This document shows, piece by piece, positions 7,405 through 16,323 of a DNA stretch of 42,959 nt. Every line of letters starts with the position of its first letter. Within the stretch, counting starts at the first letter, position 1. The notes beneath the pieces were generated by a model. The model ran no database searches. It saw only the letters and a program-made list of their open reading frames with translations, and was not told the origin of the DNA. Source of the DNA: Jiangella aurantiaca (lineage in GTDB: Bacteria; Actinomycetota; Actinomycetes; Jiangellales; Jiangellaceae); the NCBI RefSeq assembly GCF_004349105.1, contig NZ_SMLB01000054.1, positions 1 to 42,959 of the forward strand, read 5' to 3'. The translations under genes and the position numbers were made by a program.

Positions 7405-8496
7405 ATGACTCTCTCCCGCTCCGGACGGCGCCGGCTCGCCGCGCCCGTCGCGCTCGCGGCGGCCACGCTGCTCACGGCGAGCGCGTGCGGCGGCTCCGAC
7501 GACCAGGCGTCCACAGCCGGCGAGGGCGACAGCGTCGCCGTCACCCTCATCACCAAGGACTCGATCAACCCGTTCTTCGTCGCCATGCAGGACGGCGCGA
7601 AGGAGGTCGCCGAGGAGGAGAACGTCGACCTCACCATCGCCGCGGGCGCCGAGGACGGCGACGAGGACGGCCAGATCCAGGCCATCGAGAACGCCATCGC
7701 CGCGGGCCAGCAGGGCATCCTCATCACGCCCAACGGCCCCGGCGTCAACCCGGCGATCGAGCGGGCCCGCGACGCCGGCCTCTACGTCATCGCGCTGGAC
7801 ACCCCGCCCGACCCGGCCGACACCGTCGACATCACCTTCGCCACGGACAACGTCGAGGCCGGCGAGCTGATCGGCCAGTGGACGGCGGCGCAGCTGGGCG
7901 GGCAGCCGGCCACCATCGCGCTGCTCGACCTGTTCAACGACAAGATCGTCTCGGTCGACTACAGCCGCGACCAGGGCTTCCTGTCCGGCATGGGCATCGA
8001 CGTCGCCGATGAGACCCGCAACGGCGACGAGGCGCCCACGGGGAACTACTCCGGCGGCACTTACGAGATCGTCTGCAACGAGCCGACCGGCGGCGCCGAA
8101 GACGGCGGCCGCACGGCGATGGAGAACTGCCTGACCCGCAACCCCGACATCAACGTCGTCTACACGATCAACGAGCCGTCCGCGGCCGGGGCGTACGCCG
8201 CGCTCGAGGCGGCCGGTGCCGCCGAGGGCGTGCTGATCGTCTCCGTCGACGGCGGCTGCGACGGCGTCCAGGCGGTGAAGGACGGCCGCATCGGCGCGAC
8301 GTCGCAGCAGTACCCGCTGCTCATGGCCTCGGAGGGCGTCAAGGCGATCGCCGACATCGCACGCGGCGGCGAGCCGCCGCAGCCCAGCGACGGCCTCGAC
8401 TTCTTCAACACCGGGGTCGCGCTGGTGACGGACACGCCGGCCGACGGCGTCGAGAGCATCGACACGACCGAGGGCGCGGACAAGTGCTGGGGCTGA
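7405..8496 (+). CDS. Sugar-binding lipoprotein of a ribose/fructose-type ABC importer
   Basis: Periplasmic-binding-protein type I (RbsB/FrcB-like), 363 residues. The signal peptide ends in a lipobox with Cys28 (TASACGGS). The mature domain shows the family's landmarks: LITKDSINPFFVAMQDGAKE at the first strand/helix, GILITPNGPGVNPAIERARDAGLYVIALD around residues 115-140, and VDGGCDGVQAVKDGRIGATSQQYP near the C-terminus. AGAAGGA sits eight bases before the ATG at 7405. It delivers substrate to the permease and ATPase encoded next; the fructokinase, GH32 enzyme and LacI neighbours argue for fructose. The 3' end overlaps the permease start by 13 bases. Confidence 0.93.
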   Translation: MTLSRSGRRRLAAPVALAAATLLTASACGGSDDQASTAGEGDSVAVTLITKDSINPFFVAMQDGAKEVAEEENVDLTIAAGAEDGDEDGQIQAIENAIAAGQQGILITPNGPGVNPAIERARDAGLYVIALDTPPDPADTVDITFATDNVEAGELIGQWTAAQLGGQPATIALLDLFNDKIVSVDYSRDQGFLSGMGIDVADETRNGDEAPTGNYSGGTYEIVCNEPTGGAEDGGRTAMENCLTRNPDINVVYTINEPSAAGAYAALEAAGAAEGVLIVSVDGGCDGVQAVKDGRIGATSQQYPLLMASEGVKAIADIARGGEPPQPSDGLDFFNTGVALVTDTPADGVESIDTTEGADKCWG

Positions 8497-9515
8497 CCAT
8501 CGAACCGGGCAGCGCGGCGGCGGAGCTGGAGCGCCGCCGCCACTCCCCCGCCCAGCGCGTCCAGCACCTGCTGCACACCCACCCGGCGCTCAGCCCGGCG
8601 ATCATCCTGCTGCTGACCTGCATCGCGTTCACTCTGCTCAACGACCGGTTCGCCGCGCCGGCCGCACTGTCGCTGCTGATCCAGCAGACGGCGATCGTGG
8701 CGGCGCTGGCGATCGGGCAGACGCTGATCATCCTGACTGCCGGCATCGACCTGTCCGTCGGCGCGATCGCGGTGGGTTCGTCCATGCTGGCCGCGATGCT
8801 CGCCGCCGAGCAGGGCGTGCCGGCGCCGCTGGCGCTGGTCGTCGGCGTGGCGGCCGGGCTGGTGGCGGGCAGCCTCAACGGGCTGCTGGTGACCCGGGTC
8901 GGGCTGCCGCCGTTCATCGTCACGCTCGGCACGCTGAGCGTGTTCACCGCCGTCGTGCTGATCTACACGGGCGGGCAGAGCGTCCCCGGCGCCGACCTTC
9001 CCGACGTGCTCACCTGGACCGGGACGACGTTCCCGCTGGGCGACTTCCGGCTGACCTACGGCGTGGTCATCGTCGCGCTGATGTACCTGGTGGTCGGCTG
9101 GGCGCTGAGCCAGACCGCCTGGGGCCGGCACGTGTACGCCGTCGGCGACGACTCCGACGCCGCCCGGCTGGCCGGCATCCGGGTCAGCCGCGTGCTGTTC
9201 AGCGTGTACGCCGTCGCCGGCCTGATCTACGGGCTGGCCGCGTGGGTGCTGATCGGGCGGGCCGGCGCGGCCAGCCCGAACGCGATCGCCGACGCCAACC
9301 TGGAGTCGATCACGGCGGTCGTCATCGGCGGGACCAGCCTGTTCGGCGGCCGCGGCGGCATCCTCGGCACGCTGCTCGGCGCGCTCATCGTCCAGTCGTT
9401 CGCCGTCGGGCTGTCGCTCGCCGGCGTCGACGACCAGTATCGCCTGCTCGCCGTCGGCATCCTCGTCATCGCCGCGGTGTCGGTGGACCAGTGGATCAGG
9501 AGGGTGCGAGCATGA
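8484..9515 (+). CDS. ABC transporter permease, RbsC/FrcC type
   Basis: Membrane channel subunit of the CUT2 sugar importer, 343 residues with eight to ten hydrophobic spans. Family signatures present: GQTLIILTAGIDLSVGAI (residues about 76-93), NGLLVTRVGLPPFIVTLGT, and VIGGTSLFGGRGGILGTLLGAL near the C-terminus. The GTG start at 8484 lies inside the end of the binding-protein gene (13-base overlap). A later start would cut into the conserved N-terminal helix, so translational coupling is the best explanation. It acts with the upstream binding protein and the downstream ATPase. Confidence 0.92.
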   Translation: MLGLTIEPGSAAAELERRRHSPAQRVQHLLHTHPALSPAIILLLTCIAFTLLNDRFAAPAALSLLIQQTAIVAALAIGQTLIILTAGIDLSVGAIAVGSSMLAAMLAAEQGVPAPLALVVGVAAGLVAGSLNGLLVTRVGLPPFIVTLGTLSVFTAVVLIYTGGQSVPGADLPDVLTWTGTTFPLGDFRLTYGVVIVALMYLVVGWALSQTAWGRHVYAVGDDSDAARLAGIRVSRVLFSVYAVAGLIYGLAAWVLIGRAGAASPNAIADANLESITAVVIGGTSLFGGRGGILGTLLGALIVQSFAVGLSLAGVDDQYRLLAVGILVIAAVSVDQWIRRVRA

Positions 9516-10279
9516 CGACGACGCAGACTCCGGTGCTCGCCGCGCGCGGGCTGGTGAAGACGTTCGGCCGGGTGGTCGGCCTCGACGGCGTCGACGTCGA
9601 CGTATACGCGGGCGAAGTGCTGGCCGTCATCGGCGACAACGGTGCCGGCAAGTCGACGCTGATCAAGTGCCTCACCGGCGCGCTGATCCCGGATGCCGGG
9701 ACGATCACCTGCGACGGCCGCGAGGTGACGTTCCGGCGCCCGCAGGACGCCCGCGCCGCCGGGATCGAGACCGTCTACCAGACGCTGGCCGTCGCGCCCG
9801 CCCTCGACGTCGCCAGCAACCTCTACCTCGGCCGCGAGGAACGCCGTCCGGGCCCGCTGGGCTCGGTGTTCCGCATGCTCGACAAGCAGGGCATGCGCAG
9901 GCGCGCCGAGGAGGCCGTCCGCGACCTCGGCATCAGCACGATCCAGAACATCACCCAGCCGGTCGAGTCGCTGTCCGGCGGGCAGCGGCAGGCCGTCGCG
10001 GTCGCGCGGGCGGCGGCGTTCGGCAGCCGCATCGTCGTGCTCGACGAGCCCACCGCCGCGCTCGGCGTCAAGGAGTCGAACCAGGTGCTGGCGCTGATCG
10101 AGCGGCTGCGCGAGAACGGGCTCGGCGTGCTGCTGATCAGCCACAACATGCCGCACGTCTGGCAGGTGGCCGACCGCATCCACGTCCAGCGGCTCGGCCG
10201 CTCGGCGGGCGTCATCACGCCCCAGTCGCACACCATGGCCGAGGGCGTGGCGATCATGACCGGCGCCGCGGCCGCCTGA
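9512..10279 (+). CDS. Sugar ABC transporter ATPase, FrcA type (single domain)
   Basis: ATPase of 255 residues: Walker A GDNGAGKST at 41-49, signature SLSGGQRQAVAVARA near 150, Walker B VVLDEPTAALG near 175, and the switch histidine in LLISHNMPHV near 205. It is one nucleotide-binding domain, unlike the tandem-domain RbsA, which is the FrcA-type arrangement. The ATG at 9512 overlaps the permease stop (ATGA) and is preceded by AGGAGGG. It powers the fructose/ribose-type importer encoded immediately upstream. Confidence 0.94.
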   Translation: MTTTQTPVLAARGLVKTFGRVVGLDGVDVDVYAGEVLAVIGDNGAGKSTLIKCLTGALIPDAGTITCDGREVTFRRPQDARAAGIETVYQTLAVAPALDVASNLYLGREERRPGPLGSVFRMLDKQGMRRRAEEAVRDLGISTIQNITQPVESLSGGQRQAVAVARAAAFGSRIVVLDEPTAALGVKESNQVLALIERLRENGLGVLLISHNMPHVWQVADRIHVQRLGRSAGVITPQSHTMAEGVAIMTGAAAA

Positions 10280-10394
10280 CCGGCGACCGGCAAGCCAAGG
10301 GATCGACATGAGCGTTGATGCTCCGCATCGCCGTCTTGGCGCTCAAGCCCGACGTCGCGTTTCCACGGCAATTCCCTACACCCCGAGGAGACCC

Positions 10395-12959
10395 ATGAGA
10401 TCCAAGCTGTCCACCGCGTGCGCGACCCTCGCCGTGGCCGCCCTGATCCCAGTCGTCGGGGTGTCGCCCGCGTCCTCCGTCGTGGACGTCACCGGCGACG
10501 GAGAAGTCCTCACCGAGGACTACCGTCCGCAGTTCCACTACACGCCGGCCAAGAACTGGATGAACGACCCGAACGGGCTCGTCTACTACAAGGGCGAGTA
10601 CCACCTCTTCTACCAGCACAACCCGGACGCCAACTCCTGGGGGAACATGTCCTGGGGGCACGCGGTGAGCACCGACCTCGTGCACTGGACGGAGCTCCCG
10701 CTGGCGATCCCGCACGACGACGACGAGATGGTGTTCTCCGGCTCCGCGGTGATCGACTACGGCAACACCACGGGCTTCGGCTCCAAGGGCAACCCGGCGA
10801 TGGTGGCGATCTACACCAGCGCCCTGAAGGGCCGGCCGGGTCAGGACCAGTCGCTGGCCTACAGCCTGGACCGCGGCCGCACCTGGACCAAGTACGAGGG
10901 CAACCCGGTCCTCGACATCGCCGACAACGAGTTCCGCGACCCCAAGGTGCAATGGCACGAGCCCACCGAGAGCTGGCTCATGACGGTCGTGAAGGCCCAC
11001 GAGCGGAAGGTCGCCTTCTACTCCTCCAAGGACCTCAAGACCTGGACCCACCTGAGCGACTTCGGCCCCCACGGCGCCGTCGGCGGCGTGTGGGAGTGTC
11101 CCGACCTGTTCCGGCTCCCGGTCGACGGGAACCCGCGCCAGCAGAAGTGGGTCCTGGTCGTGAGCCTCAACCCGGGTCACCTCTACGGCGGCTCGGGCAC
11201 GCAGTACTTCGTCGGTGAATTCGACGGCACCACGTTCACCCCCGACGACGACGGGTCCTTCGAGCCGCCCGCAGAGCTCGGCGTGCTCGAGGACTTCGAG
11301 AGCGAGACCTTCGAGGACTGGACCGCGACGGGCACGGCGTTCGGACCCGGGCCGGCCGCCGGTGCGGCGGCCGGCACCGACCAGGGCGGGGTGAGCAACT
11401 TCACGGGTGAGCGGCTGGTCAACAGCTTCCACGGCTACGACGGGAGTACCGGCACGCTGACGTCGCCGACGTTCACCGTGGAGGAGGACTACCTGAACTT
11501 CCTCATCGGTGGAGGCAACCACCCGCACCAGCCCGGGACGGTGCTGGACCCGCCCGTTCCGGTGCCGGCGACGATGATCGCCGACTTCGAGGGCGGCAGC
11601 TACGGCGAGGGCTGGACGACCACCGGTGACGCGTTCGGCGCCGCACCCGCGACCGGCACCCTTCAAGGCCAGCAGGAGGTCACCGGCTTCGAGGGCGACG
11701 GACTGGTCAACACGTTCCTCAACCAGGACAGCTCGGTGGGCACCCTCACGTCCCCCGAGTTCGAGATCACCAACGACTACATCAACTTCCTCATCGGTGG
11801 CGGGCGTCACCCGATGTCGGAGGCCGATCCCACCGCGGTGAACCTCCTGGTCGGAGGCGAGGTCGTGCGCACGGCGACCGGCAGCGACGGAGAGCGCCTC
11901 ACCTGGTCCTCCTGGGACGTCTCCGAGCTCCGCGGGCAGACCGCCCGGCTGCAGGTCGTCGACCAGAACACCGGCGGCTGGGGGCACATCAATCTCGACT
12001 CGGTGATGCTCTCCGACGCCCCGGCGCAGATCGCGTCCGACGAGACCACGGTCAACCTGATCGTGAACGGAGAGACCGTCGACAGCGAGACCGGGGCCGA
12101 CAGCGAGCGGCTGGACTGGGCGTCCTTCGACCTGCGCCGCTACCAGGGCCAGCAGGCACAGGTGAAGGTCATCGACGCCAACAGCGGCGGCTGGGGCCAC
12201 ATCCTGGCCGACCACTTCACCTTCTCCGACCAGCCCACACCGTCGGTGGTCGAGCGCGCTGACTGGGTCGACTTCGGTAGCGACAACTACGCCGGGGTCT
12301 CTTGGAACAACGTGCCCGGTGGCAAGCGCTACCTGATCGGCTGGATGAGCAACTGGAACTATGCCGGTGCCACGCCGACCGCGCCGTGGCGCGGGGCGAT
12401 GACCGCGCCACGCGAACTGGCCCTCGAGACCATCGACGGCGAGGTCCGGCTGACCCAGCGGCCCGTCACGTCGCTGCGGTCCCTCCGCGACGGCGAGGCG
12501 ATCACCGCTCGGAACGTCACTGTCGGTGAAGGCTCGCTCCCGTTCGCCCGCGGTCGCGCGGACGGCAAGGCCCTCGAGATCGACGCGACCTTCTCCGTCG
12601 CCGACGCGGACCGGTTCGGCCTCAAGGTGGCCACCGGGCCAGGCCAGGAGACGGTGATCGGCTACGACGTCCTGACCCAGGAGCTGTACGTGGACCGCAC
12701 CCGCTCGGGCGCGGTCGGGTTCAACCCCGGGTTCTCCGGCGTCAATCGCGCACCGTTGCCGGCCCGGGACCGCAAGGTGCGGATCAAGGTCCTGCTGGAC
12801 TGGTCCTCGGTGGAGGTATTCGGCGCCGACGGCGAGGTCGTGCTCACCGACCAGGTCTTCCCCGACCCCGGCAGCGACGGCGTCGAGCTGTTCGCAGAGG
12901 GAGGCACCGGCAGGCTCGACCAGATCCGCGTCTGGAGGCTGGACTCGTACCACCACTGA
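10395..12959 (+). CDS. Secreted GH32 fructanase (exo-inulinase/levanase) with nested beta-sandwich insertions
   Basis: Exported enzyme of 854 residues hydrolysing fructans to fructose. A Sec signal peptide covers residues 1-32. The five-bladed propeller keeps all catalytic motifs: WMNDPNG at 55-61 (nucleophile Asp58), RDP at 181-183 (transition-state Asp182) and EC at 234-235 (acid/base Glu234). Around residue 297 the propeller is interrupted by about 320 residues of inserted modules before it resumes at ADWVDFGSDNYAG near 618; the C-terminal GH32 beta-sandwich ends at 854 (SSVEVFGADGEVVLTDQVFP). The insertion is one module split by a second copy of itself (see findings). The ATG at 10395 follows GAGGAG and starts the signal peptide; an in-frame ATG at 10308 would add 29 codons of atypical codon use and is rejected. 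Confidence 0.95.
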   Translation: MRSKLSTACATLAVAALIPVVGVSPASSVVDVTGDGEVLTEDYRPQFHYTPAKNWMNDPNGLVYYKGEYHLFYQHNPDANSWGNMSWGHAVSTDLVHWTELPLAIPHDDDEMVFSGSAVIDYGNTTGFGSKGNPAMVAIYTSALKGRPGQDQSLAYSLDRGRTWTKYEGNPVLDIADNEFRDPKVQWHEPTESWLMTVVKAHERKVAFYSSKDLKTWTHLSDFGPHGAVGGVWECPDLFRLPVDGNPRQQKWVLVVSLNPGHLYGGSGTQYFVGEFDGTTFTPDDDGSFEPPAELGVLEDFESETFEDWTATGTAFGPGPAAGAAAGTDQGGVSNFTGERLVNSFHGYDGSTGTLTSPTFTVEEDYLNFLIGGGNHPHQPGTVLDPPVPVPATMIADFEGGSYGEGWTTTGDAFGAAPATGTLQGQQEVTGFEGDGLVNTFLNQDSSVGTLTSPEFEITNDYINFLIGGGRHPMSEADPTAVNLLVGGEVVRTATGSDGERLTWSSWDVSELRGQTARLQVVDQNTGGWGHINLDSVMLSDAPAQIASDETTVNLIVNGETVDSETGADSERLDWASFDLRRYQGQQAQVKVIDANSGGWGHILADHFTFSDQPTPSVVERADWVDFGSDNYAGVSWNNVPGGKRYLIGWMSNWNYAGATPTAPWRGAMTAPRELALETIDGEVRLTQRPVTSLRSLRDGEAITARNVTVGEGSLPFARGRADGKALEIDATFSVADADRFGLKVATGPGQETVIGYDVLTQELYVDRTRSGAVGFNPGFSGVNRAPLPARDRKVRIKVLLDWSSVEVFGADGEVVLTDQVFPDPGSDGVELFAEGGTGRLDQIRVWRLDSYHH

Positions 12960-12974
12960 GTCGCCAGCACAGCG

Positions 12975-13016
12975 ACGCCGGTACCGCGGCCGCCTGAGCG
13001 GTCGCGATACCGGCGT
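12975..13016 (+). terminator. Hairpin terminator of the fructan operon
   Basis: Arms 12975-12988 (ACGCCGGTACCGCG) and 13003-13016 pair in 13 of 14 positions around a 14-base loop, 16 bases after the GH32 stop. No T-run follows, as usual in this GC range. Confidence 0.65.
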
Positions 13017-13046
13017 GCTCGGCAGCGGCGCTCCAGGCGCGCGCCT

Positions 13047-13052
13047 TACACT
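13047..13052 (+). promoter_or_regulatory. -10 box TACACT for the three-gene secreted-protein operon
   Basis: TACACT ends eight bases before the GTG at 13061, with no ribosome site in between, suggesting a leaderless mRNA and favouring GTG 13061 over the ATG three bases later. Confidence 0.45.
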
Positions 13053-13060
13053 CTGGTTCC

Positions 13061-13744
13061 GTGATGGCGGAGTCGGGCGGCCGGCTGCGGCGCCTGGCCC
13101 TCGGGGCCCCGCGCCAGCACCTGACGCTGACGGGGAGCGCGGCCGGCGCGGTGGTGTTGGCCGTGCTGGTCGCCGGCGGGTTCGACCCGCTCGAGAAGCC
13201 CGAGGCGGACGTCGCGCCTCTGGCCGTCGGCGAGGCCGCCGACATCGGCCCGTTCACCGTCACCGTCGACCGCATGCGGGTGGTCGACGAGCTGCCCGGC
13301 ATCTCCGAGGGGGACGACGACACCCGGGTGCTGGCGCTGGTCGGGACGGTGACGGCGACCGGCACGACGACGCAGTACGGAGCCATGCTCTCGGAGAGCG
13401 TCGCGCTGGACGGCGTGCCCGGCGTGCCGGCGGAGGTGCTGCCCGGCGAGACCACCGACCCGGGCGAGCCGGTGCCCGCCGGCGACGTGTACGTCATGGC
13501 CGACGGCACCCGTCTCGACGCCGTGCAGCCGGGCCTGGAGTACGAGGTCGCGTTCGTGTGGGAGCAGGACGCGCGGGCCGACGTCCCCTCGGAGGCGCGG
13601 CTGGTGCTGATCGGGCGGACGCTGCGGCAGAGCTCGATCGACCACTCCGACGAGTGGCTCGACCCGCTGCCCGTCGTCGCCGGCGACATCGAGGTGACCG
13701 AGCCGTCAGCCGAGCCGACCGAACCGGCCGAGGAGGACTCCTGA
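13061..13744 (+). CDS. Membrane-anchored or secreted protein of unknown function (first of three)
   Basis: Hypothetical protein of 227 residues. A basic N-terminus and one hydrophobic span (about residues 28-43, SAAGAVVLAVLVAGGF) are followed by an extracellular domain of beta character (IGPFTVTVDRMRVVDELPG, TRVLALVGTVTATG) and an acidic Pro/Glu-rich tail. The pattern of a short anchor plus a strand pair after 'F.V.V..' resembles DUF4352/TRF2-like exported domains, but I cannot assign a family with confidence. First gene of an operon with two similarly built proteins; its TGA overlaps the next ATG by one base. Confidence 0.75.
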   Translation: MMAESGGRLRRLALGAPRQHLTLTGSAAGAVVLAVLVAGGFDPLEKPEADVAPLAVGEAADIGPFTVTVDRMRVVDELPGISEGDDDTRVLALVGTVTATGTTTQYGAMLSESVALDGVPGVPAEVLPGETTDPGEPVPAGDVYVMADGTRLDAVQPGLEYEVAFVWEQDARADVPSEARLVLIGRTLRQSSIDHSDEWLDPLPVVAGDIEVTEPSAEPTEPAEEDS

Positions 13745-14382
13745 TGGGCGGCCGCCGGGTCGCGCGTCCGCCGGCGAGGCGGCTGAACGGGCTGCCGCGG
13801 CGGGCCGCGTTCGCCGTCCTGCTGGTCGCCGCGCTGGCGACCGGTCGCGCCGTCGAGGGCCTGATGCCGGTCGACGACGAGACGGTCGCGCCGTTCGAGC
13901 GGACCGGTGGCATCGGCGACCGGGTCGAGGCGCGCTGGGGCGACGTGCAGGTGACCTCCGTCGCCGGCTCCACCCGCATCGAGGACCCCTACGGCACGGT
14001 CCATGTGACCGGAGGCGTGTACGTCGTCGTCGACTGGACGTACACCGCGGCCGGCGAGCCGCAGGTCCCGGCGTACGTCGCACTCCGCGACACCGAGGGC
14101 CGGGTGTTCCGCACCAGCGTCGAGCGCAACCCGTACAGCTCCGGTGGCGCGGCCCAGCCCGGCATCCCGCGGCGGGTGGCGGCCGCCATCGAGGTGCCCG
14201 CCGACGCCGTCGCCGGGGCGCGGCTGGTGGTCACGCTGGAGACGAACCCCGAGGACCACCGCCGTGACGACATCGTCGTGGTCGACCTCGGGCTCACCCA
14301 GGACGACGCCGACGCGTGGGCGACGTCGGAGGAGCCGGTAGAGGTGGCGGAGCCCGCCGACGGACCCGGAGCTGCGTCGTGA
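13744..14382 (+). CDS. Membrane-anchored or secreted protein of unknown function (second of three)
   Basis: Hypothetical protein of 212 residues. An Arg-rich N-terminus and a hydrophobic span (residues about 22-38) precede a beta-rich extracytoplasmic domain with DVQVTSVAGSTRIEDPYGT, VYVVVDWTYTAAG and RLVVTLETNP, and an acidic tail. The layout DVQVTSV...VVVDWTY...LRDTEGRVF is what I would expect of DUF4352-like domains (inference). It starts in a TGATG overlap with the gene before and ends in a GTGA overlap with the gene after, so the three are one translational unit. Confidence 0.75.
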   Translation: MGGRRVARPPARRLNGLPRRAAFAVLLVAALATGRAVEGLMPVDDETVAPFERTGGIGDRVEARWGDVQVTSVAGSTRIEDPYGTVHVTGGVYVVVDWTYTAAGEPQVPAYVALRDTEGRVFRTSVERNPYSSGGAAQPGIPRRVAAAIEVPADAVAGARLVVTLETNPEDHRRDDIVVVDLGLTQDDADAWATSEEPVEVAEPADGPGAAS

Positions 14383-14993
14383 GGCCACCTGGCTGGTGGC
14401 GGCGCAACCGCTGGGGTCTGGTCGCGCTGCCGGTGGCGCTGGCCGCGGCGCTGGCCGCCAGCTCGTACCGCGTCGAGGCCTACTGGTGGCTGGAGAAGCC
14501 GCGCGACCTCGTCGACGCCGAGCGGGGCGAGTGGGTGACGTTCTCCGCCAGCCAGTACGACCGCACCGGCGACGTCCCATTCACCGTGCGGGTCCGGCTG
14601 GACGGCGTGCGCCCGGCCGAGGCCCCGTTCGGTGAGGACGACGAGCTGGACCTCCCCGACGGCGTACAGGCCGTCGCCGTCGACCTCTCGCTGGCCGCCG
14701 CCCCCGACGTTCCGCTGACCAGCTGTGACCTCGTCGTCCGCGACGCCTCCGGCACCGAGTACGCCTACCAGTCCGCGTCGCCGTCGATCAGCCAGGCGAC
14801 GTCGCCGTGCGTGCCTCCGGACGCGCGCGGGCCGGAGCTCGACCTGTTCGAGGGCATCGACCCCGACACCGGGCCGCGCCGCCCCGACGAGTGGACGGTC
14901 AGCCCGGTCGTGCTGCTCCCCGACGGCATCGAGGTCGCCGAGGTCCTGCTCAGCTGGGGTCCGCCGGAGGGGCTGCTGATCAGCGCAGAGTGA
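14379..14993 (+). CDS. Membrane-anchored or secreted protein of unknown function (third of three)
   Basis: Hypothetical protein of 204 residues: Trp/Arg-rich start (MRPPGWWRRNRWG), hydrophobic span at about residues 12-29, then a domain with a Cys pair (TSCDLVV and TSPCVPP) that could form a disulphide outside the cell. The GTG at 14379 overlaps the preceding stop. The last 14 bases overlap the convergent membrane-protein gene. Function unknown; presumably acts with the two preceding proteins. Confidence 0.75.
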   Translation: MRPPGWWRRNRWGLVALPVALAAALAASSYRVEAYWWLEKPRDLVDAERGEWVTFSASQYDRTGDVPFTVRVRLDGVRPAEAPFGEDDELDLPDGVQAVAVDLSLAAAPDVPLTSCDLVVRDASGTEYAYQSASPSISQATSPCVPPDARGPELDLFEGIDPDTGPRRPDEWTVSPVVLLPDGIEVAEVLLSWGPPEGLLISAE

Positions 14994-16293
14994 CGGTCTG
15001 CCCGTCGCCGCGGGTGAGAACGCGGTCGATGGCCGCGCCCAGCAGGCACACCACCACGACAGTGCCGATGACGTGCGACACCATGCTGGTGTGCGGGGCG
15101 AACGCCAGGTAGGCGTCCAGCGGCAGCGGCCCCAGCAGATCGCGCCAGAACAGCTCGACGGCGTACTCCAGCCGCTGCGCGGCGACGAACGCGAGCGCGA
15201 ACAGCAGCATCGGCGCCAGCCCGGCGACGGCGAGCCGGCGCAGCCCGCTGACCAGCGCGCCGAAGCGGTCGCCGAGGCCGCCGGTGAGCTCGTTGCCGAC
15301 CTGGCGGGCCGGTGCGTGCATGCGGCGGACCAGCCCGCCGCGCGGCCGTCGGTGCGAGGCCTGACGGCGCCGCTCGGGCTCGCGCAGCTGCTGCCCGTAG
15401 ACGACCGCGCCAACCGTCAGCCAGGCGACCGGGATCACCAGCAGCGCGTCTGCGTCGGCGAGCAGCTCGAACAGCCACCGGCTCCCCACGTCGACGGCAT
15501 TGCCCACCGGGCCGAAGAACGCCAGCAGCGACTGCCACCCGTCGGCGATGGCCCGCGCGACCGCCCGCTCCTGGATCCACGCGACGGCGGCCTCCTGGTG
15601 GGTGGCGAGCATACGGGCGAGGGTGACCAGCCAGAGGACCTCGACGTAGGCGGCGGCCCACGGGACCCACTTCATCGGCCGGCGCCGGGCCAGGACGCCG
15701 AGACCGTACCGCAGCACGATCGCGATCGCCACCAGCGCCATCGCCAGCCAGCCGGTCGCCAGCGCCGTCCGGTCCTGGTCCACCTCGCCGGTGCCCAGCA
15801 GCAGGTCGGGGTTGTTGAGCAGCTCGTCGGTGACCGCGGTGTTCACGAACCGGAACACGTCCTCGGAGAGGTAGCCGTAGGAGGCGTAGATGGCGAGGAA
15901 CGGGATCATCACGCTGCCGAGCACGGTGACGACGCTCGCGTGCCTGCGCGTTGCCGGGTCCTCGCCGGTCGCGGCCGCCTCGTCGGCGGACGCCTGCAGT
16001 GACGGCAGCGAGTGTCGCAGCGCGTACAGGGCCGCGATCAGCGCTGACACCGCCGCCAGCGGACCCAGTACCAGCACCAGCACACCCAGCGTCCCGCTGT
16101 AGTCGCTCAGCTCGACCGCCGCCCACAGTGCGGCGTACCGGCCGGCCTCGCCGGCGAACAGGATCGCCAGCAGCACCGGCCAATGCCGGGCCAGCAGCCG
16201 CCCCGCCCGTCCCACGACAGTGAACAGGTCGGCCACGGCGGAGCGCAGGGTCGCGCCCAGCCCGGGCCGGGTCGGTCTCTCGGTCAAGGTCAT
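14980..16293 (-). CDS. Polytopic membrane protein of unknown function
   Basis: Predicted integral membrane protein, 437 residues, about nine hydrophobic spans (for example LLARHWPVLLAILFAGEAG, LGVLVLVLGPLAAVSALIAA, LAVAGLAPMLLFALAFVAAQ, VIGTVVVVCLLGAAI). A basic cytoplasmic loop (REPERRRQASHRRPRGG) lies near residue 310. No transporter or enzyme signature is recognisable. AGGA precedes the ATG at 16293. It converges on the three-gene operon, sharing 14 bases at the ends, so the arrangement may be functional but no partnership can be proven. Confidence 0.75.
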   Translation of the reverse strand: MTLTERPTRPGLGATLRSAVADLFTVVGRAGRLLARHWPVLLAILFAGEAGRYAALWAAVELSDYSGTLGVLVLVLGPLAAVSALIAALYALRHSLPSLQASADEAAATGEDPATRRHASVVTVLGSVMIPFLAIYASYGYLSEDVFRFVNTAVTDELLNNPDLLLGTGEVDQDRTALATGWLAMALVAIAIVLRYGLGVLARRRPMKWVPWAAAYVEVLWLVTLARMLATHQEAAVAWIQERAVARAIADGWQSLLAFFGPVGNAVDVGSRWLFELLADADALLVIPVAWLTVGAVVYGQQLREPERRRQASHRRPRGGLVRRMHAPARQVGNELTGGLGDRFGALVSGLRRLAVAGLAPMLLFALAFVAAQRLEYAVELFWRDLLGPLPLDAYLAFAPHTSMVSHVIGTVVVVCLLGAAIDRVLTRGDGQTVTLR

Positions 16294-16323
16294 CGCAGGT
16301 CATCCTGGGTCGGAGCGGACGCC

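Noticed and set aside
10308-10394. Alternative upstream ATG for the GH32 protein, or a separate small gene
   Set aside because: The 29 codons use many A/T third positions unlike the rest of the window, and the signal peptide starts cleanly at the ATG at 10395 with its own ribosome site.
10254-12956. Minus-strand open frame of 900 codons opposite the GH32 gene
   Set aside because: It is a high-GC shadow frame: no conserved motifs, Arg/Gly/Val-biased composition, and the plus strand carries an intact GH32 enzyme with all catalytic motifs.
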